Counted from the first letter of the stretch, positions 45,900 to 57,299 are shown. The stretch is 64,000 nucleotides of DNA from Blastomyces gilchristii SLH14081 (GCF_000003855.2 NW_003101633.1:1-64000), one strand, 5' to 3'. The notes: generated by a model not told the origin, from the letters alone. A program made the numbers and translations.

Positions 45900-48310
45900 T
45901 TTTCACACTGTTGACAAGTGCAGAAAGCTCATTCAGAGACTTGTTAATTATGTCTTATTTTATTCAGTTTCATCTTTGCCTCTCTGAATTTAAGATGAAT
46001 AGAGATTGAATCTTCCCTCTTATCATTAGACTCTATAATCACTGATATGCAATAGCTCTGTCTCTTTAACAGTTGATATAGAGAAGTCAGGTGCATCTAA
46101 GATATCTTGGCTATGACAGTATATTCTACTCAGCTTATATCACGGCTCTATCATTTCATTACTATGTAACTAATTCACATATATGTTTAGACAGATAATA
46201 ACACTCTCTTCAGAATTGAGGAAAAGAACATCTCAGCTCATTATTTTTCATCAACTGACAGTGATAGAACTATATATTTTCAAGACCACTATTTATTAAT
46301 ATATAATAAAGAGATGAAACACTACACAACACATGAAGTCTATAGTTATTCAATAACTGATTACAAACTGTTCACAGTTCTCACTAATTATATCACATAT
46401 ATAAGAGATATCAGTGTCTACTTCAAGATCTAGAGTAAAGAAGTAAGTTGTATTCTGAATACAGTGATGATATAATATTCATTCTTATTTTCACATTATA
46501 TAGTCAGAGAAACATTCTGAGTGTTATTCTTTAGAAACAATGCAGTCAGACATAATATAATATTCATATTTTAACTTCTTTCTTATTTTCATTGTCAACT
46601 GTTCTGAAGCACTATTCTGAATAATTCAGATAATTGCAATATATCAATGATGAGAGCATTTATATACATAAATTCAATCTCTATTGATAGATTGTTAGTT
46701 GTGATATATGAATATTTTAAAAGACATTTTCTTATCTCTATTCTCTTAGAATAATGATTGTAAATCTTCAGACTTACATTCTGTTGAAGAATAAACTGTA
46801 CTATAATAAGTGCTAAGTTGATTCTGTTCAGTACTGAGACTAGTTGATAGTTTAAAATTGAAATCTTTATATGAGCTGTTACACACTTACTCTATTTATT
46901 GATTAGCCATGTCTTCTAAAATGAGAAAAATGATAATTATTATACACTAATAGAAGACTGATGCTGTTAATTCTATTTACTGTAGACTAAGCAGCTGATC
47001 TATATCAGCTAGTAAGCTCTTATTGTCATGTACTGAGAACAATGTTGACTCACTCATTATAGGTGAGAATTCACTCTGCAGAATAGTTAACACACTTACT
47101 ATCAGTCTCAACTGTCTATATCAGAGTAAGAAGATGAAAGAGAAATTAATCTCTTAACACTGAGAGATTTTATCTGTCTATCTGTCAGTGAAGAAGAAAT
47201 TGTGAAAAGAGAATGAATATACTACAAAGTATCTTGAACTCATCACACATCAGCCTTTCTTCTGTAAGCACATTTATAATATTTAAAATCTTACTTAGTT
47301 AATTCATCTCTACTTCTTTCTTCACATCTCTCTTCAACATCTTTATGAGACTGTCAAATAATTCCATGCTTGATTTCATTCATACTTTGATAGAATAGCT
47401 CATTGATAGAGTAATAACAGCATCAGAATAACTTTCACATAGCTTATAAACTGTTTTAATTCTCACAGTATTGAATTTCATTGCATATTTCATGATTTTG
47501 CTGCAGTATTTCAAGTGTTTTGACAGCTCAAACACTAGTCTGAAGTTTGTCTTTACAGTTCACAATGTATTCAGCTTATTATTTTCTAAGATCTTCTTCT
47601 TTGTTGCATTTTCATTTGTGCTAAGCTTGCAAATTGTGACCTGAAGATATTCTTAACACACATTTACAGCGGCCTGTGCATCTTGTTAAATCTTTATTAC
47701 AGTATCAATCAGCTTTTGAGTTCACTAAGTGATTTGTTCAGCTTGAGTCTTCACAAGGTCTGAGACTTTTGCAAATGTGATAAACATAATATCAAATCTT
47801 TCAGTCTGATCTGTTATAACTAGAATGATGTTCTCACAATGAATGATTTTCATTCTGAGATTCTGTAAAATCTAGCTATTGATGATGTCTGATGAGTATA
47901 AGACAACTAGAAGATATTTAATTCAGATATAAAAATCATTGTTGAAGAGAATATCTTTCTCTTTAAAGTTGAAGAAAGCAGCATTGATCACTCACTTCTG
48001 AAAGCTCATTATTATCTCTCTCAGTATATACATGAGAAAAAGTTACAGTGACTAAAGATGTTCAGTCACATACTTTAGCTCATTAAACATCAGCTATTAC
48101 ACTGTGACAGTCAGTCAAACTTGACTAAGTAAGAAGTAATGAAAGTTTGACAAATCACACTGCAGCTCAGTTTTCAGAAAATAGACTTTCAGTTCTTTAA
48201 GATTCACAAGTTCTTCAATTATCATAAATGAAATTGTTGTGTATTCAATAGCATCAACAGCATGTGACAACTCTGCATATTTCAAAGCACAGCTCATGCC
48301 ACTTCAGTCA
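45900..48310 (-). pseudogene. Decayed minus-strand coding region, unidentified
   Basis: From about 48297 downward the minus strand reads for more than 350 codons. The stops are mostly TGA/TAG in places suited to Trp, as in the other mutated genes. Sample segments are MSCALKYAELSHAVDAIEYT, TAERFDIMF-like QTERFDIMFITFAKVSDLVK and KLNTLWTVKTNFRLVFELSK. It is rich in long helices, with Leu/Lys/Glu patterns. Below about 47.1 kb reading becomes uncertain. I do not recognise the family. It lies head to head with the BCS1-like gene, with 640 bp between the starts. Confidence 0.45.
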
Positions 48311-48934
48311 ATCAGTTTACTCTGATATTTATTAGCTCTAAGTTAGAAAATCTAGATCAAGGCTGATACAGCAGATTAAAATACAATGCAATGATTATAT
48401 TTACATATCATGTCTCAAGACTGCATGTTCTTTTTTTTATTGATGTACATACTCATTCAGAGCTGTACCAGGGCCTCAAACAGAGCAAAAGATCAGCATT
48501 AAGACCTTGTAAAACTCTGTTTCATACATTGATGAGATGCAATCAGCAACACAAAGTCATATGTGAATATTGATAAATGTCAACCTCAATCAGAGGTCTC
48601 AATGATTGCATCATCTGCTGCTCAGAGCAGAAAATGACAAGTCTCAGCAACAGCAACAGAATCAAGACCATGTATTTTACAGTGTAGTTTAATGCATCTC
48701 TAAATTAAGAGAGCAGCAGTCATCTTCAGTATTCATATGATACAGATAAAAGACAACAAAGAATATCTGCTGAGAAGTATTGATAGACTGTTATATAAGA
48801 AGATGTGATTCCTCTCAAAGTTCTGAGACAATTGTGAGAAAAGAGAATAATTATTTCTCTGCAAAATCTTCATCTCAATTGAAAAACACTTATTGTGTAT
48901 CAATCACATCATTTATTAGCATCACTGTTTCAGA

Positions 48935-50575
48935 ATGAACTTATTCAACAATACTGACTCTTTGTCAATTCACACTGTCATATCTCAAATCTTCATTGTA
49001 AACATCTTTTTTTCCAGCTTCATCAGTATCTCTGCATTCATTCAGCAATTTCTAGCTAGTAATCTGAACAGCTATGCTCATCTTCTGTGCTTCTGCAGCA
49101 TGCTTCTGTTCTTGAGTAGATATGCCATTCATTACTTAACAGACTTGATGAAGATCTATTTCAGTTCATGACTCTTCTCTCTAATGATAACTCTTTCTAA
49201 TCATCAACAGCTTTGATCATTCACATCTTCTACTATAATGAAGTATACAACATGCTTATCATCTGAGTATTCACTCAGTCTTTCACTTATAAGGCTGGCT
49301 CCTCTCTCGCAAGTATCAGTAACATGCAAAGAAGAGCATATGCTAATAATCTTTCAAATGAGTACAAGAAAAAACCTTTATGCTTTTCATCTTGAAATGA
49401 ATCATTCTTATTCATGTATAAGAATTATCTGCTCCAATTCCAGTGCATGATAAAAGTGATCAAGAAAGAGATCTTCATTTTCTGTATCAGTAGATCTTTA
49501 CAAATTCTGAGAGCACTTCTTAGTGATTGCTGAGCTAAGTATCTTAAACTTATTCAGTGAAAGACTACAGTCTTTGAGCATTATGATGATGAATGAAGAA
49601 AGGTGAAGACAAGAGACATCAGATCAATCTTGACAGTCATCATGAATAAGAGTGAGAAAACAGCTCTGTTGAAAGATATTGAGAATTTTCTGAATAAGTG
49701 AGCTCAGAGCTGATATGCAAGGTGTGAAACTCTCTATTGAAGAGGGTTTCTGCTGTATAAGTCTTCTGAAATCAGAAAGTTCAGTTTCAGCTTATCTATT
49801 ACTAAGTGTTTTAAGCTAGATATCTATGTACTCAATCTTTTGAGCATCAACAACAGCTGTCTAAGTAGTTTGTTTATTCAGCTTACCCCGCATTGTGTCA
49901 TTCTCTTAGAAGATATCAATGCTGCTAGTACTGCACAAACAGAAGACAGTGAAATAATAAAAAACACTAGCATAGGCTCTTCACAGAAGAGTAAGTCTTA
50001 TTAAAATATATCTCTATTCACACTTCTTAATACTCTGAATGACATGTCTTCACAGTAATATCAATTGCTGATTATGATAACAAATCACATCAACTGTTTA
50101 AATAACACACTCATCTGCTCTGATCATGTGAATAGACAGATTTTATTTCAGCTTGCTGATTATAAAATGAGTTCTCATCTTTTCTACACAGTTTTCAAGT
50201 AATCAGATGAGAATCAGTGCACTACAGAAAAGAAGTTCAATGATGAAATAATTGAGTGACTTGCAAATGAGTTTACTGCCAAGATTTCAGATCAGGTATT
50301 CAGCTCAGCTGAGATTCTGCTATTGTTTCTATGTAAACACAAGTAGTTATCTACTGATGCAGTGGCTGATGTGAAGAATTGAGTTGTTAAAACCAGTAAA
50401 GAAAGAGAAAAGGTGAAGAATTACATCAGAGTATGAGTAATTATCAACCTTACTGACTCTTTCAAGAATCTTGCAGAGAGTTCTCAGACTTATAACACTT
50501 GATTCATTGTAAAGTCTGATAAACTCAATGCATTCTTATATCTCAGTTTTATACTTGTATAATGAAAAGTTTAAT
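48935..50575 (+). pseudogene. BCS1-like AAA+ ATPase, RIP-mutated
   Basis: The family order is clear when stops are read through. An N-terminal membrane-proximal part is MNLFNNTDSLSIHTVISQIF, then RYAIHYLTDLMKIYF (48935-49168). A probable ~46-bp intron ends at AG near 49210. The BCS1_N domain follows (HIFYYNEVYNMLII, LQRRAYAN-like MQRRAYANNLSNEY, KTTVFEHYDDE near 49570). Walker A is RGFLLYKSSEIRKFSFSLS near 49745 (family RGYLLYGPPGTGKSS; its glycines are gone). Walker B is HCVILLEDINAAS near 49890, sensor 1 YQLLIMITNHIN near 50060, and the arginine-finger segment LICSDHVNRQILFQLADYKM near 50110 (family RPGRVD). BCS1 proteins are AAA translocases of the inner mitochondrial membrane; fungi carry many paralogues. 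The lost Walker A and stops make it inactive. Confidence 0.88.
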
Positions 50576-50786
50576 GTTAATAATCAATCTGAGAGGCTCT
50601 CTGCTGTTTGTCTGATAAGATGTTAACTTCAAGTTGATATTCTCATGAGATGAACTGAGACAGATATTTTCTGCTTCATATTTCTCTTTCATGTTTCTTT
50701 GTCAGTAACTGTTTCTGATAATAACATTGCTTATTTTAATGTTGAATCTTCATAACTTCATCTTTTATCTGTCATAAGATCTGCCT

Positions 50787-51060
50787 TGTTTGATTTTCTG
50801 TTGTAGTTCAATAATTGATGAAACTTAGTCAAATTTTGTAAACATCATATCATATATCAATGAGAAGTGTGAAGAAATCTCTCTCTGTTTATAGACACTG
50901 TTTCTCTGAGTATACTCAATCAATAAACTGTTCGTAGCTCAGATGAATAATGTGAATAACACAGTTCTTCATAGTCACTTTTCATTCACTCTTGAAGAAG
51001 AATAATTAGTGTAAATCAGTGAGCTGAAGGCATATAAAGCCAGCTCTTCTCTCACTTTAT
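50787..51060 (+). repeat. Direct repeat R1 (promoter of the Myb-like gene)
   Basis: Shares its start (TGTTTGATTTTCTGTTGTAG) and most of its length with 52975-53250. It ends at CATATAAAGCCAGCTC, a good TATA-type sequence about 80 bp before the Myb-like ATG at 51112, so it is probably that gene's promoter. Both copies are partly mutated, in different places. Confidence 0.75.
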
Positions 51061-51403
51061 TTTCCTCACTCAATCTTCTCTTTTCTTCTCATAAAATACC
51101 ACAGTTTCACTATGGTGTCTACAATTCAAAACTTAGTTTAAAATAAGTTAATAGTACTTAAATTAAGAGCATCTGATGTTCAGAGTGATAGTCTTCAAGT
51201 ATATCAAATTTCAGATAAAAAAAGATTAAAATGATTCTTAGAAGAAGATGTTCTGATCATCAAGCTTTAGCAGCATAGAATAATATAAGAAGATATCAGT
51301 AAGAAACTTCTTAGATAAAGTGCACTCAGCTGTCACCTGCACTATCAGAATTATCTTAAGAGACAGAGTAAGTGAAGTGAGAATTACAAGACTAAGTTAA
51401 CTC

Positions 51404-52402
51404 TAGACTGATCATGTAACTGTATCTGAGATCAGAACTAGATTTTTTAATAGTTTTATTATCAATTTAACTGATCTTATTACACAGTTTTAACATCAGA
51501 TAGTAGTCTTATACTGTCTCAGTGAAACTTACTGTCTACTCTTATTAGACTGACCGTGTGACCGTGTCTGGAACCAGGACCAGATTTTTTGATAGTCTCA
51601 TTACCAATTCGACTGATCTCATTACATGGTTTTAACATTAGATAGTAGTTTCATACTGTTCTAGTGAGACTTACTGTCTACTCTTATCACATTTTTCAAA
51701 TAAGATCATGATTTCCACTTCTCAATTTAAATTATTTTTATTGCTTTAAATGACTTTAAATCTCATTTGAGTGTTATCAAAAAGTGTTACTTTTTAAAAA
51801 ATTAAAAATAGTCTAAAAATAGTAACTTTATGCCAAGAATGGGACTAAATGGAACCAAATGAGATCACTTTCTCATTTTTTTCAAGTCATGGTTCCATTT
51901 TAAGATCTGATATATAGTCACTTTACATGTTTTTTTGATAGCCAGTCCCAGCGGGATTCACGCCAAGAAATGTATGAGACCAGATCAAATGAGATCAAAC
52001 ATGAAATTCATAATCCTGGCGGCCAGTCTAACTCTTATTATATTTTTCAAATGAGATTATGATTTTCACTTCTCAATTTAAATTATTTTTATTGCTTTAA
52101 ATGACTTTAAATCTCATTTGAGTGTTATTAAAAAGTGTTACTTTTCAAAAAATTAAAAATAGTCTAAAAGAAACCTTAAAATATCTAAAAATAGTAACTT
52201 TATGCTAAGAATGAAACTAAATGAGATCAAATGAAACCACTTTCTCATTTTTTTCAAGTCATGATTTCATTTTAAGATCTGATATATAGTTACTTTGCAT
52301 GTTTTTTTAATGACTAGTCCCAGCGGGATTCATGTCAAGAAATGTATGAAACCAGATCAAATGAGATCAAATGTGAAATTCATGATCCCGGTGGCCAGTC
52401 TA
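51404..52402 (-). mobile_element. MITE copy 4, interrupted by MITE copy 3
   Basis: Termini TAGACTGATC and GGCCAGTCTA in reverse orientation to copies 1 and 2, flanked by GTTAACTC (51396-51403; 52403-52410). Without the inner insertion and one of its duplications it measures 506 bp (142 + 364). It is inserted in the coding part of the Myb-like gene and is strongly mutated. Confidence 0.93.
51546..52030 (-). mobile_element. MITE copy 3, nested in copy 4
   Basis: 485 bp, reverse orientation, flanked by the 8-bp duplication ACTCTTAT (51538-51545; 52031-52038), which is part of copy 4. It lacks 21 bp in the T-rich centre compared with the 506-bp copies. Well preserved (CCCAGCGGGATTCACGCC near 51947), hence young or spared. 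Confidence 0.93.
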
Positions 52403-52584
52403 GTTAACTCTATTATATGAAAGATGGAAACAGTATGATATCTGATAATAACTGGCTTCTTACTGACAGAGTAAGCAGATTTAAGTCAGAAATGTAGATG
52501 AAAATTGCGGAGAAGATATTCATTCTCTGAAGAGCTGTTGAAGCTATGCACTGGCAACTGAGAGAACAAGAAATGATGAGATAA

Positions 52585-52974
52585 TCTAGAACAGTTCTGT
52601 TCTCATTCTCTCAATGCATATCAAAACGCTCATGTTCTGTTCAGCTCCCTTTCTTTGCGGAACTCGACGCCGTATCTCAAGAAACCGCAGCCACGCAGCT
52701 ACTAATAATGAGTCATCCTTCGGCGTGGGATTGAATGTGGATGGCGTGATTATCACCGCCGTGACTTCATATCAATAATAGCTGTACAATTGAGGTTCAA
52801 TACTGCAGTGTTCAATGTATATCTCTGGTCAGATGTCTAAGGCAAATCAGAGGTTTCAGAATATGTTGGTATTTATTCTTTAGTCTCACTGTGTGAGGCT
52901 GGTTTCTACAGATCTTCTCTGCTTCCATGTTTATAATGATTGTATATGAAGATGTCTGATGCAGAATCAGCCTT
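52585..52974. other. Intergenic, partly GC-rich remnant
   Basis: After the Myb-like stop there is a short less-mutated island (about 52650-52765, with GACGCCG, CGGCGTGG and CACCGCCGTG words). It may be the 3' part of the Myb-like gene or unique sequence. I see no domain. Confidence 0.35.
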
Positions 52975-53250
52975 TGTTTGATTTTCTGTTGTAGTTCAAT
53001 AATTGATAAAAGTTAGTTAAATTTTATAAACATTGCTAGTCATACATCAATGAGAAATGTGAAGAGCAGGGGCTGTTTCTCTGAGCCTGCTCAATTCACC
53101 CTTATTCATCTGATTTCTGAAACTGTTTCTAGCAGCCTATGAGTCTGTAAAATGATGTGATCTTTCACGGTCACTTCTTGTCTGTCTGAAAAAGGGATCA
53201 TTAGCGTAGACAGGGAACTGAAGATATATAGAGTCAGCCTCACTTTGCTG
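52975..53250 (+). repeat. Direct repeat R2
   Basis: Second copy of R1, 2.2 kb downstream in the same orientation. Similarity fades after CACTTT. It precedes the C2H2-finger relic, so both genes may have had related promoters, or a gene-sized tandem duplication occurred. Confidence 0.75.
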
Positions 53251-53389
53251 AGGTTGATGTAGTCATGTGAGAAGCTATGATACATGTGTTATGAGAATTG
53301 AGTATAAGTATGTCATACTTCATCTTTCATTAAATACAGATGATTTTTATCAGCAGAATGAGTAAGTAACATCACTCTCTTTATGACTT

Positions 53390-54190
53390 GATATCAGACA
53401 GTTATTACAGAGTTGGAATTCTTTGTCATCTTATAAGTTAACTCATCAGAAATTCTCTTGCATAGAGAGAGCTATGAGCTGTGTAAAATCATTGAGTTAA
53501 TATACACACAATTGATTATTGCAGAGAATATCATCAGTGCTCTAGAAGCAGATCATTATTTAAATAAGATATTCAGTGATTATATTTACAGCTTAAGAGA
53601 TATAAAACAGCATCTATAATCATATCAGTAACATGACTGATATAAGTCTCAGCTATATCTGCACAAGTGCTCTGCTGCATAATCTCAGCACCAGTTTGAG
53701 ACTGTTAATAACCTGTCACAGCATATCTGAAATACAGCTGATCTTAGTCATCAGTTTGACAAAGAGATACTGAATAGAAAATACTGTTTTCAGTATGAAA
53801 AAGAGTTCACTTCAGTTCAATCTCTTTAATTACATAAGAAAAATAATTATTTAGAATCAAGCTGCTTCAGAATTGATGCTTTTAGACAATTATACAGAGC
53901 TTATAAGTTTCATTACTTATTTAAATAGTATTTATACTAATAGAGACAGTGTCTTATACTGAACTATCAGTCATAGCACAACATTCAACTTACTGCCTGT
54001 TAAGAAAGAGAAAACTTGATAACTATGAAAGAGATACTACATTGAGAAATCTTTGAAATTAACATCAGAAATGATCAGATTTATTGAGAGTACTCTTAAG
54101 TGAAAATACTATTCATTCTGCTAGAAAGTAAAATCAGTAGTATGTATCTGAAGAACAGTGTTTTAATCTGTAATCAGTTGTTGAAAAGAC
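53390..54190 (+). pseudogene. C2H2-finger-like protein relic
   Basis: Reading through stops, the + strand gives about 260 codons. Segments are SALEADHYLNKIFSDYIYSL near 53540, then YCFQYEKEFTSVQSLQLHKK near 53777, which fits a C2H2 finger (C-x2-C-x12-H-x4-H) with the second Cys changed to Tyr. A helical C-terminal part with many TGA/TAG in Trp-like places follows. I cannot name the family. It runs directly into the 75-bp minisatellite, which stays open in one frame. Confidence 0.5.
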
Positions 54191-54254
54191 TGCAGTGAAT
54201 AAAGTTAATAAGCTTCTCTTTCATACTATAATACAGTTATCATTAATCAGCTTC

Positions 54255-54640
54255 AAAATATCTGTCTTTAATTACAGTGTTAATTTCATTGCTGATCTCA
54301 GTTCAATTCACTTCTTATATATCAGTCTCAGTGAATTCATCTTTGACTACAGTGTTAATTTCATGACTGATTTCAGTTCAATTCACTTCTTATATATCAG
54401 TCTCAGTAGACTTATCTTTAACTACAGTGTTAATTTTATGACTGATTTCAGTTTAATTCACTCTTCATCTATAAGGCTCAGTGAATTCATCTTTAACTAC
54501 AGTATTAATTTCTTAATCAATTTCTGCTCAGCTCTTAGCTGATTTATCTTCAACTACTGTATCAGTTTACTGCTTAATCTGCAAGCAGCTCAGTAATATA
54601 CTATCTTTAATTACAGTGTTGATTCTTCAGCTGATTTATA
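54255..54640 (+). repeat. 75-bp minisatellite, about 4-5 units
   Basis: Units start near 54271, 54346, 54421 and 54496 (period 75 bp) at the word ACTACAGTGTTAATTT; a diverged partial unit lies near 54613. The period is a multiple of 3, so the open frame 54195-54542 reads a 25-residue repeat (FDYSVNFMTDFSSIHFLYIS). Variation between units is mostly C/T and G/A. It ends at the LTR at 54646. Confidence 0.85.
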
Positions 54641-54645
54641 CTTAT

Positions 54646-55196
54646 TATAACGTGGCGGAACTGAAGAGATGAGTAGTTAGCAGTGTTATATAGAGATAGT
54701 TGTTTGAGAAGCTGTATAAGTAGACTTAACTATCTTGCTTAAATAGTGAGCTCATAGACTACAGAGTTATTATGAGAATATCACAGATATGATACTTAGT
54801 ATATTAAGAAGATTGTATAAGAAACACAGTAACTCTTGTATATATTTCAGTAGAAGAAAAATGAATCACTGATCTTTTTAATAAGAAGTCAGTATCTAGC
54901 TATTCTATATAGATAATGAGTGAATACTCTTCTCTCATTTCATAAGTGAGAATAGCTAGAGTAATATCTCAGCAGTGTCTCATAAGTTACTACTTTGAAA
55001 GAGTAATCTACTGACCTTGTATAGAAGTGAGGTTCTTATATTCATTAATTAAATCTTTCTCTAATATATCTAAATAATGTTATAGAGTGATTGAAAACTG
55101 ATTTGAATAATCTGCAGAATAAATGAAATCATCTGTAAGAAAGTGATAAGTTGTATGAAACTGTAATGAGATTTTAACACAGCTGAGAATGTGATA
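54646..55196 (-). repeat. LTR of an older Gypsy-3 family copy (Gypsy-4)
   Basis: 551 bp, closely similar to 55945-56480 and 63187-63722. It is the 3' LTR of a minus-strand element whose interior continues to the right and is cut by Gypsy-3 at 55944. It retains GTGGCGGAAC at its outer end. Confidence 0.85.
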
Positions 55197-55944
55197 ATAC
55201 TCTTCTCTTTAAGAGTATAGTTCTGATGCTCTTAAGATTACTGAATTAGAAGTTATCTTTATTATATAGTAATAGTTATCAACTGATTGACAGTGTATGT
55301 GCTACAGTACAAAGAAATAGATGAGTTTCTCTGCTAACTATGTAGATCTTTCTTTCTCATCTCTGTTCAAATCAAATATGTGATAAGTATTTCTTATATA
55401 TCAATTTGAAATGTGAAAAACATAGTTAATAAGTAACTTACAGATCTCTCATTATATTTCATTCTGTATATGAAATTCTCTGTAAAAGTGATGTGTTTTA
55501 GAGATAAAGCTAACAGTAGTAATAGAATTTTTCTGAAAAGATCTTCTCTTCTGTGACACATTTTTTCTCTTTTCTCTCATCTTCAATAGTGAGTGCATGA
55601 GAGCATTATTCTTGAAAGATAATAAAGAGCTTATTCTGATGTTTTCTAGTGATTAAATGTCTTTATGATGCAGCTGTGATCTCTGTGACTATCAAGAAAG
55701 TCAGATTGAAGACAGAGACAGCAGTGTCAATGAGCTGCAGAAGCACTGCTCTCATTATCACATCTTCTTCTTCTTCTTCTTCTGCTTCTCTTATAACTGC
55801 AGTGATAGTTGCTATATCTTATAGTAAAGTGTCATCTCTTCTGCTGATCAGTTCATCTGTGTCTGATTCTTTCTCTGCCTCTCTTATCACTGATGCAATG
55901 CCATCTTCCTTCTCAGTCAACACAGTGATGTATAACTCTATATG
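55197..55944 (-). pseudogene. Gypsy-4 3' internal region with ORF3 relic
   Basis: Homologous to 56481-57216 of Gypsy-3. On the minus strand 55975-55649 stays open and encodes a Glu-rich peptide (IREAEEEEEEDVIMRAVLLQ), matching ORF3 of Gypsy-3. It contains a longer CTT run that differs from Gypsy-3 by a multiple of three bases. The rest of this element resumes at 63728, right of Gypsy-3. Confidence 0.75.
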
Positions 55945-56480
55945 TGTAACGTGGCGGAACCGAAGCGGTGGCTAGTCGGCGGCATCATATAGAGGTAGTT
56001 GTTTGAGAAGCTGTATAAGTGAGCTTAACTATCTTGCTTGAATAGCAAGCTCATAGGCTACAGAGTTATTGTGAGAATATCACAGATATGATACTTAGTA
56101 TACTAAGAAGATTGTATGAGGTACACAGTAACTCTTGTATATATTTCAGTAGAAGAAAAGAAATAAATTACTGACTTCTTTAATGAGAAGTCAGTATCTA
56201 GCTATTCTATATAGACAATGAGTGAATATTCTTCTCTTATTTCATAAGTAAGAATAGCTGGAGTGATACCTCAGCAGTGTCTTATTATCAAGAAAGAGTA
56301 ATCTGCTGATCTTATATAGAAGTGAGATTCTCTTATTTATTAATCAGATCTTTCTATGATATATCTGAATAATGTTATAGAGTGATTGAAAACTGGTTCA
56401 GATAAGATGAAATTATTCACATAAAAGTAATAAGCTATGTGAAATCACAGTAGAGTCTTAGCACAGCTGAGAGTGTGATA
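55945..56480 (-). repeat. Gypsy-3 3' LTR
   Basis: 536 bp. Its outer (left) end is preserved (GTGGCGGAACCGAAGCGGTG) while the inner end is mutated. Confidence 0.93.
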
Positions 56481-56954
56481 ATACTCTCTTCTTTAAGAGT
56501 ATAGTCTCTATATTCTCAAGATTACTGAATTAGAAGTTATCTTTATTATATAGCAATGATTACTAACTGATTAACAGTGCATGTACTGTGTGTAATATAA
56601 AGAAATAGATGAGTTTTTCTGCTAACTGTGTAGATCTTTCTTTTTTCATCTTCATTCAAATTAAATATGTAGTAAGTGAGTTTCTTATATATTAATTTAA
56701 AATGTGAAAAATGTAGTTAATAAGTAATTTATAGATCTTTCATTATATTTCATTCTATATATGAAATTCTCTGCAAAAGTGATATATTTTAGAGACAAAG
56801 CTAACAGTAGTGACAGAATTTTTTGAAAAGATCTTTCTCTTCTATGACATATTTTTCTCTTCTCTTCCTCATCTGTAATAGTGAGTGCATGAGAGCATCA
56901 TTCTTAGAAGATAATAAGAGGCTTATTCTGATATTTTCTAGTAAATAAACATCT

Positions 56955-57299
56955 TTATAATGCAGCTGTGATCTCTGTGACTGTTAAGAAAGCCAGATTG
57001 AAGGCAGCAGTGTCAATGAGCTGTGAAAGCACTGCTTTCATTGCTACATCTTCTTCTGCTTCTCTTGCAGCTGCAGTGATAGTTGCTGTGTCTTGCAGTG
57101 AGATGTTGTCTCTTCTGCCAGTTAGTGCATCTGCATTCAGTTCATTCTCTGCCTCTCTCATCACTGTTGTGACACCGCCCCCTCTTTCAGTCAATACAGT
57201 GATGTATAACCCTGTGTGATCATTCAGAGAGAAACTCAGAGAGAGCTTGATTCTGAGAACAGTGACTCTGAGAAGCTCAATCTGTAGTTTCTCTCTCAC
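56955..57299 (-). CDS. Gypsy-3 ORF3, accessory ORF after pol
   Basis: An open stretch of 114 codons on the minus strand downstream of the chromodomain and upstream of the 3' LTR. It is acidic and helical (VMREAENELNADALTGRRDN; TAAAREAEEDVAMKAVLSQL), with no membrane segment or known motif. The Gypsy-4 copy (55649-55975) is also open in this frame, and a CTT run between the copies differs by whole codons, which suggests past selection on the frame. The true start may lie further right. I do not recognise the family. The opposite-strand open stretch (56968-57219) is Ser/Ala-rich and probably a shadow. The element is otherwise dead, so expression is unlikely. Confidence 0.45.
   Translation of the reverse strand: MREKLQIELLRVTVLRIKLSLSFSLNDHTGLYITVLTERGGGVTTVMREAENELNADALTGRRDNISLQDTATITAAAREAEEDVAMKAVLSQLIDTAAFNLAFLTVTEITAAL

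Larger units (their letters stand above)
51112..52584 (+). pseudogene. Myb/SANT-like DNA-binding protein gene, split by MITEs
   Basis: The ATG at 51112 begins MVSTIQNLV. FLEEDVLIIKL, then EDISKKL, SALSCHLHYQNYL and EENYKTKL-like SENYKTKLTL follow. This matches the fungal Myb-like domain (W(S/T)xEEDxLIIELRxxGxxWEDISKxLPGRSAxSCRLxYQNYL). The frame stops at MITE-4 (51404). It resumes after removing one GTTAACTC duplication (TKLTLLYERWK). A putative 37-bp intron (52433-52469) leads to SRFKSEM*MKIAEKIF and EAMHWQLREQEM, ending at TAA 52582-52584. The family is presumed to act as nuclear DNA-binding regulators. Stops in Trp positions (TGA/TAG) show RIP-like damage in addition to the insertion. Confidence 0.85.

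Noticed and set aside
54195..54542. A secreted or membrane protein from the 115-aa ORF
   Set aside because: It is the translated minisatellite in heavily mutated DNA, with no start or signal supporting a functional gene.
55945..57217. A 1.3-kb tandem duplication (54646-55944 and 55945-57217)
   Set aside because: It looks tandem, but each unit is an LTR plus adjoining interior of the same Gypsy family. The ATATG duplication shows insertion of a second element, not tandem copying.
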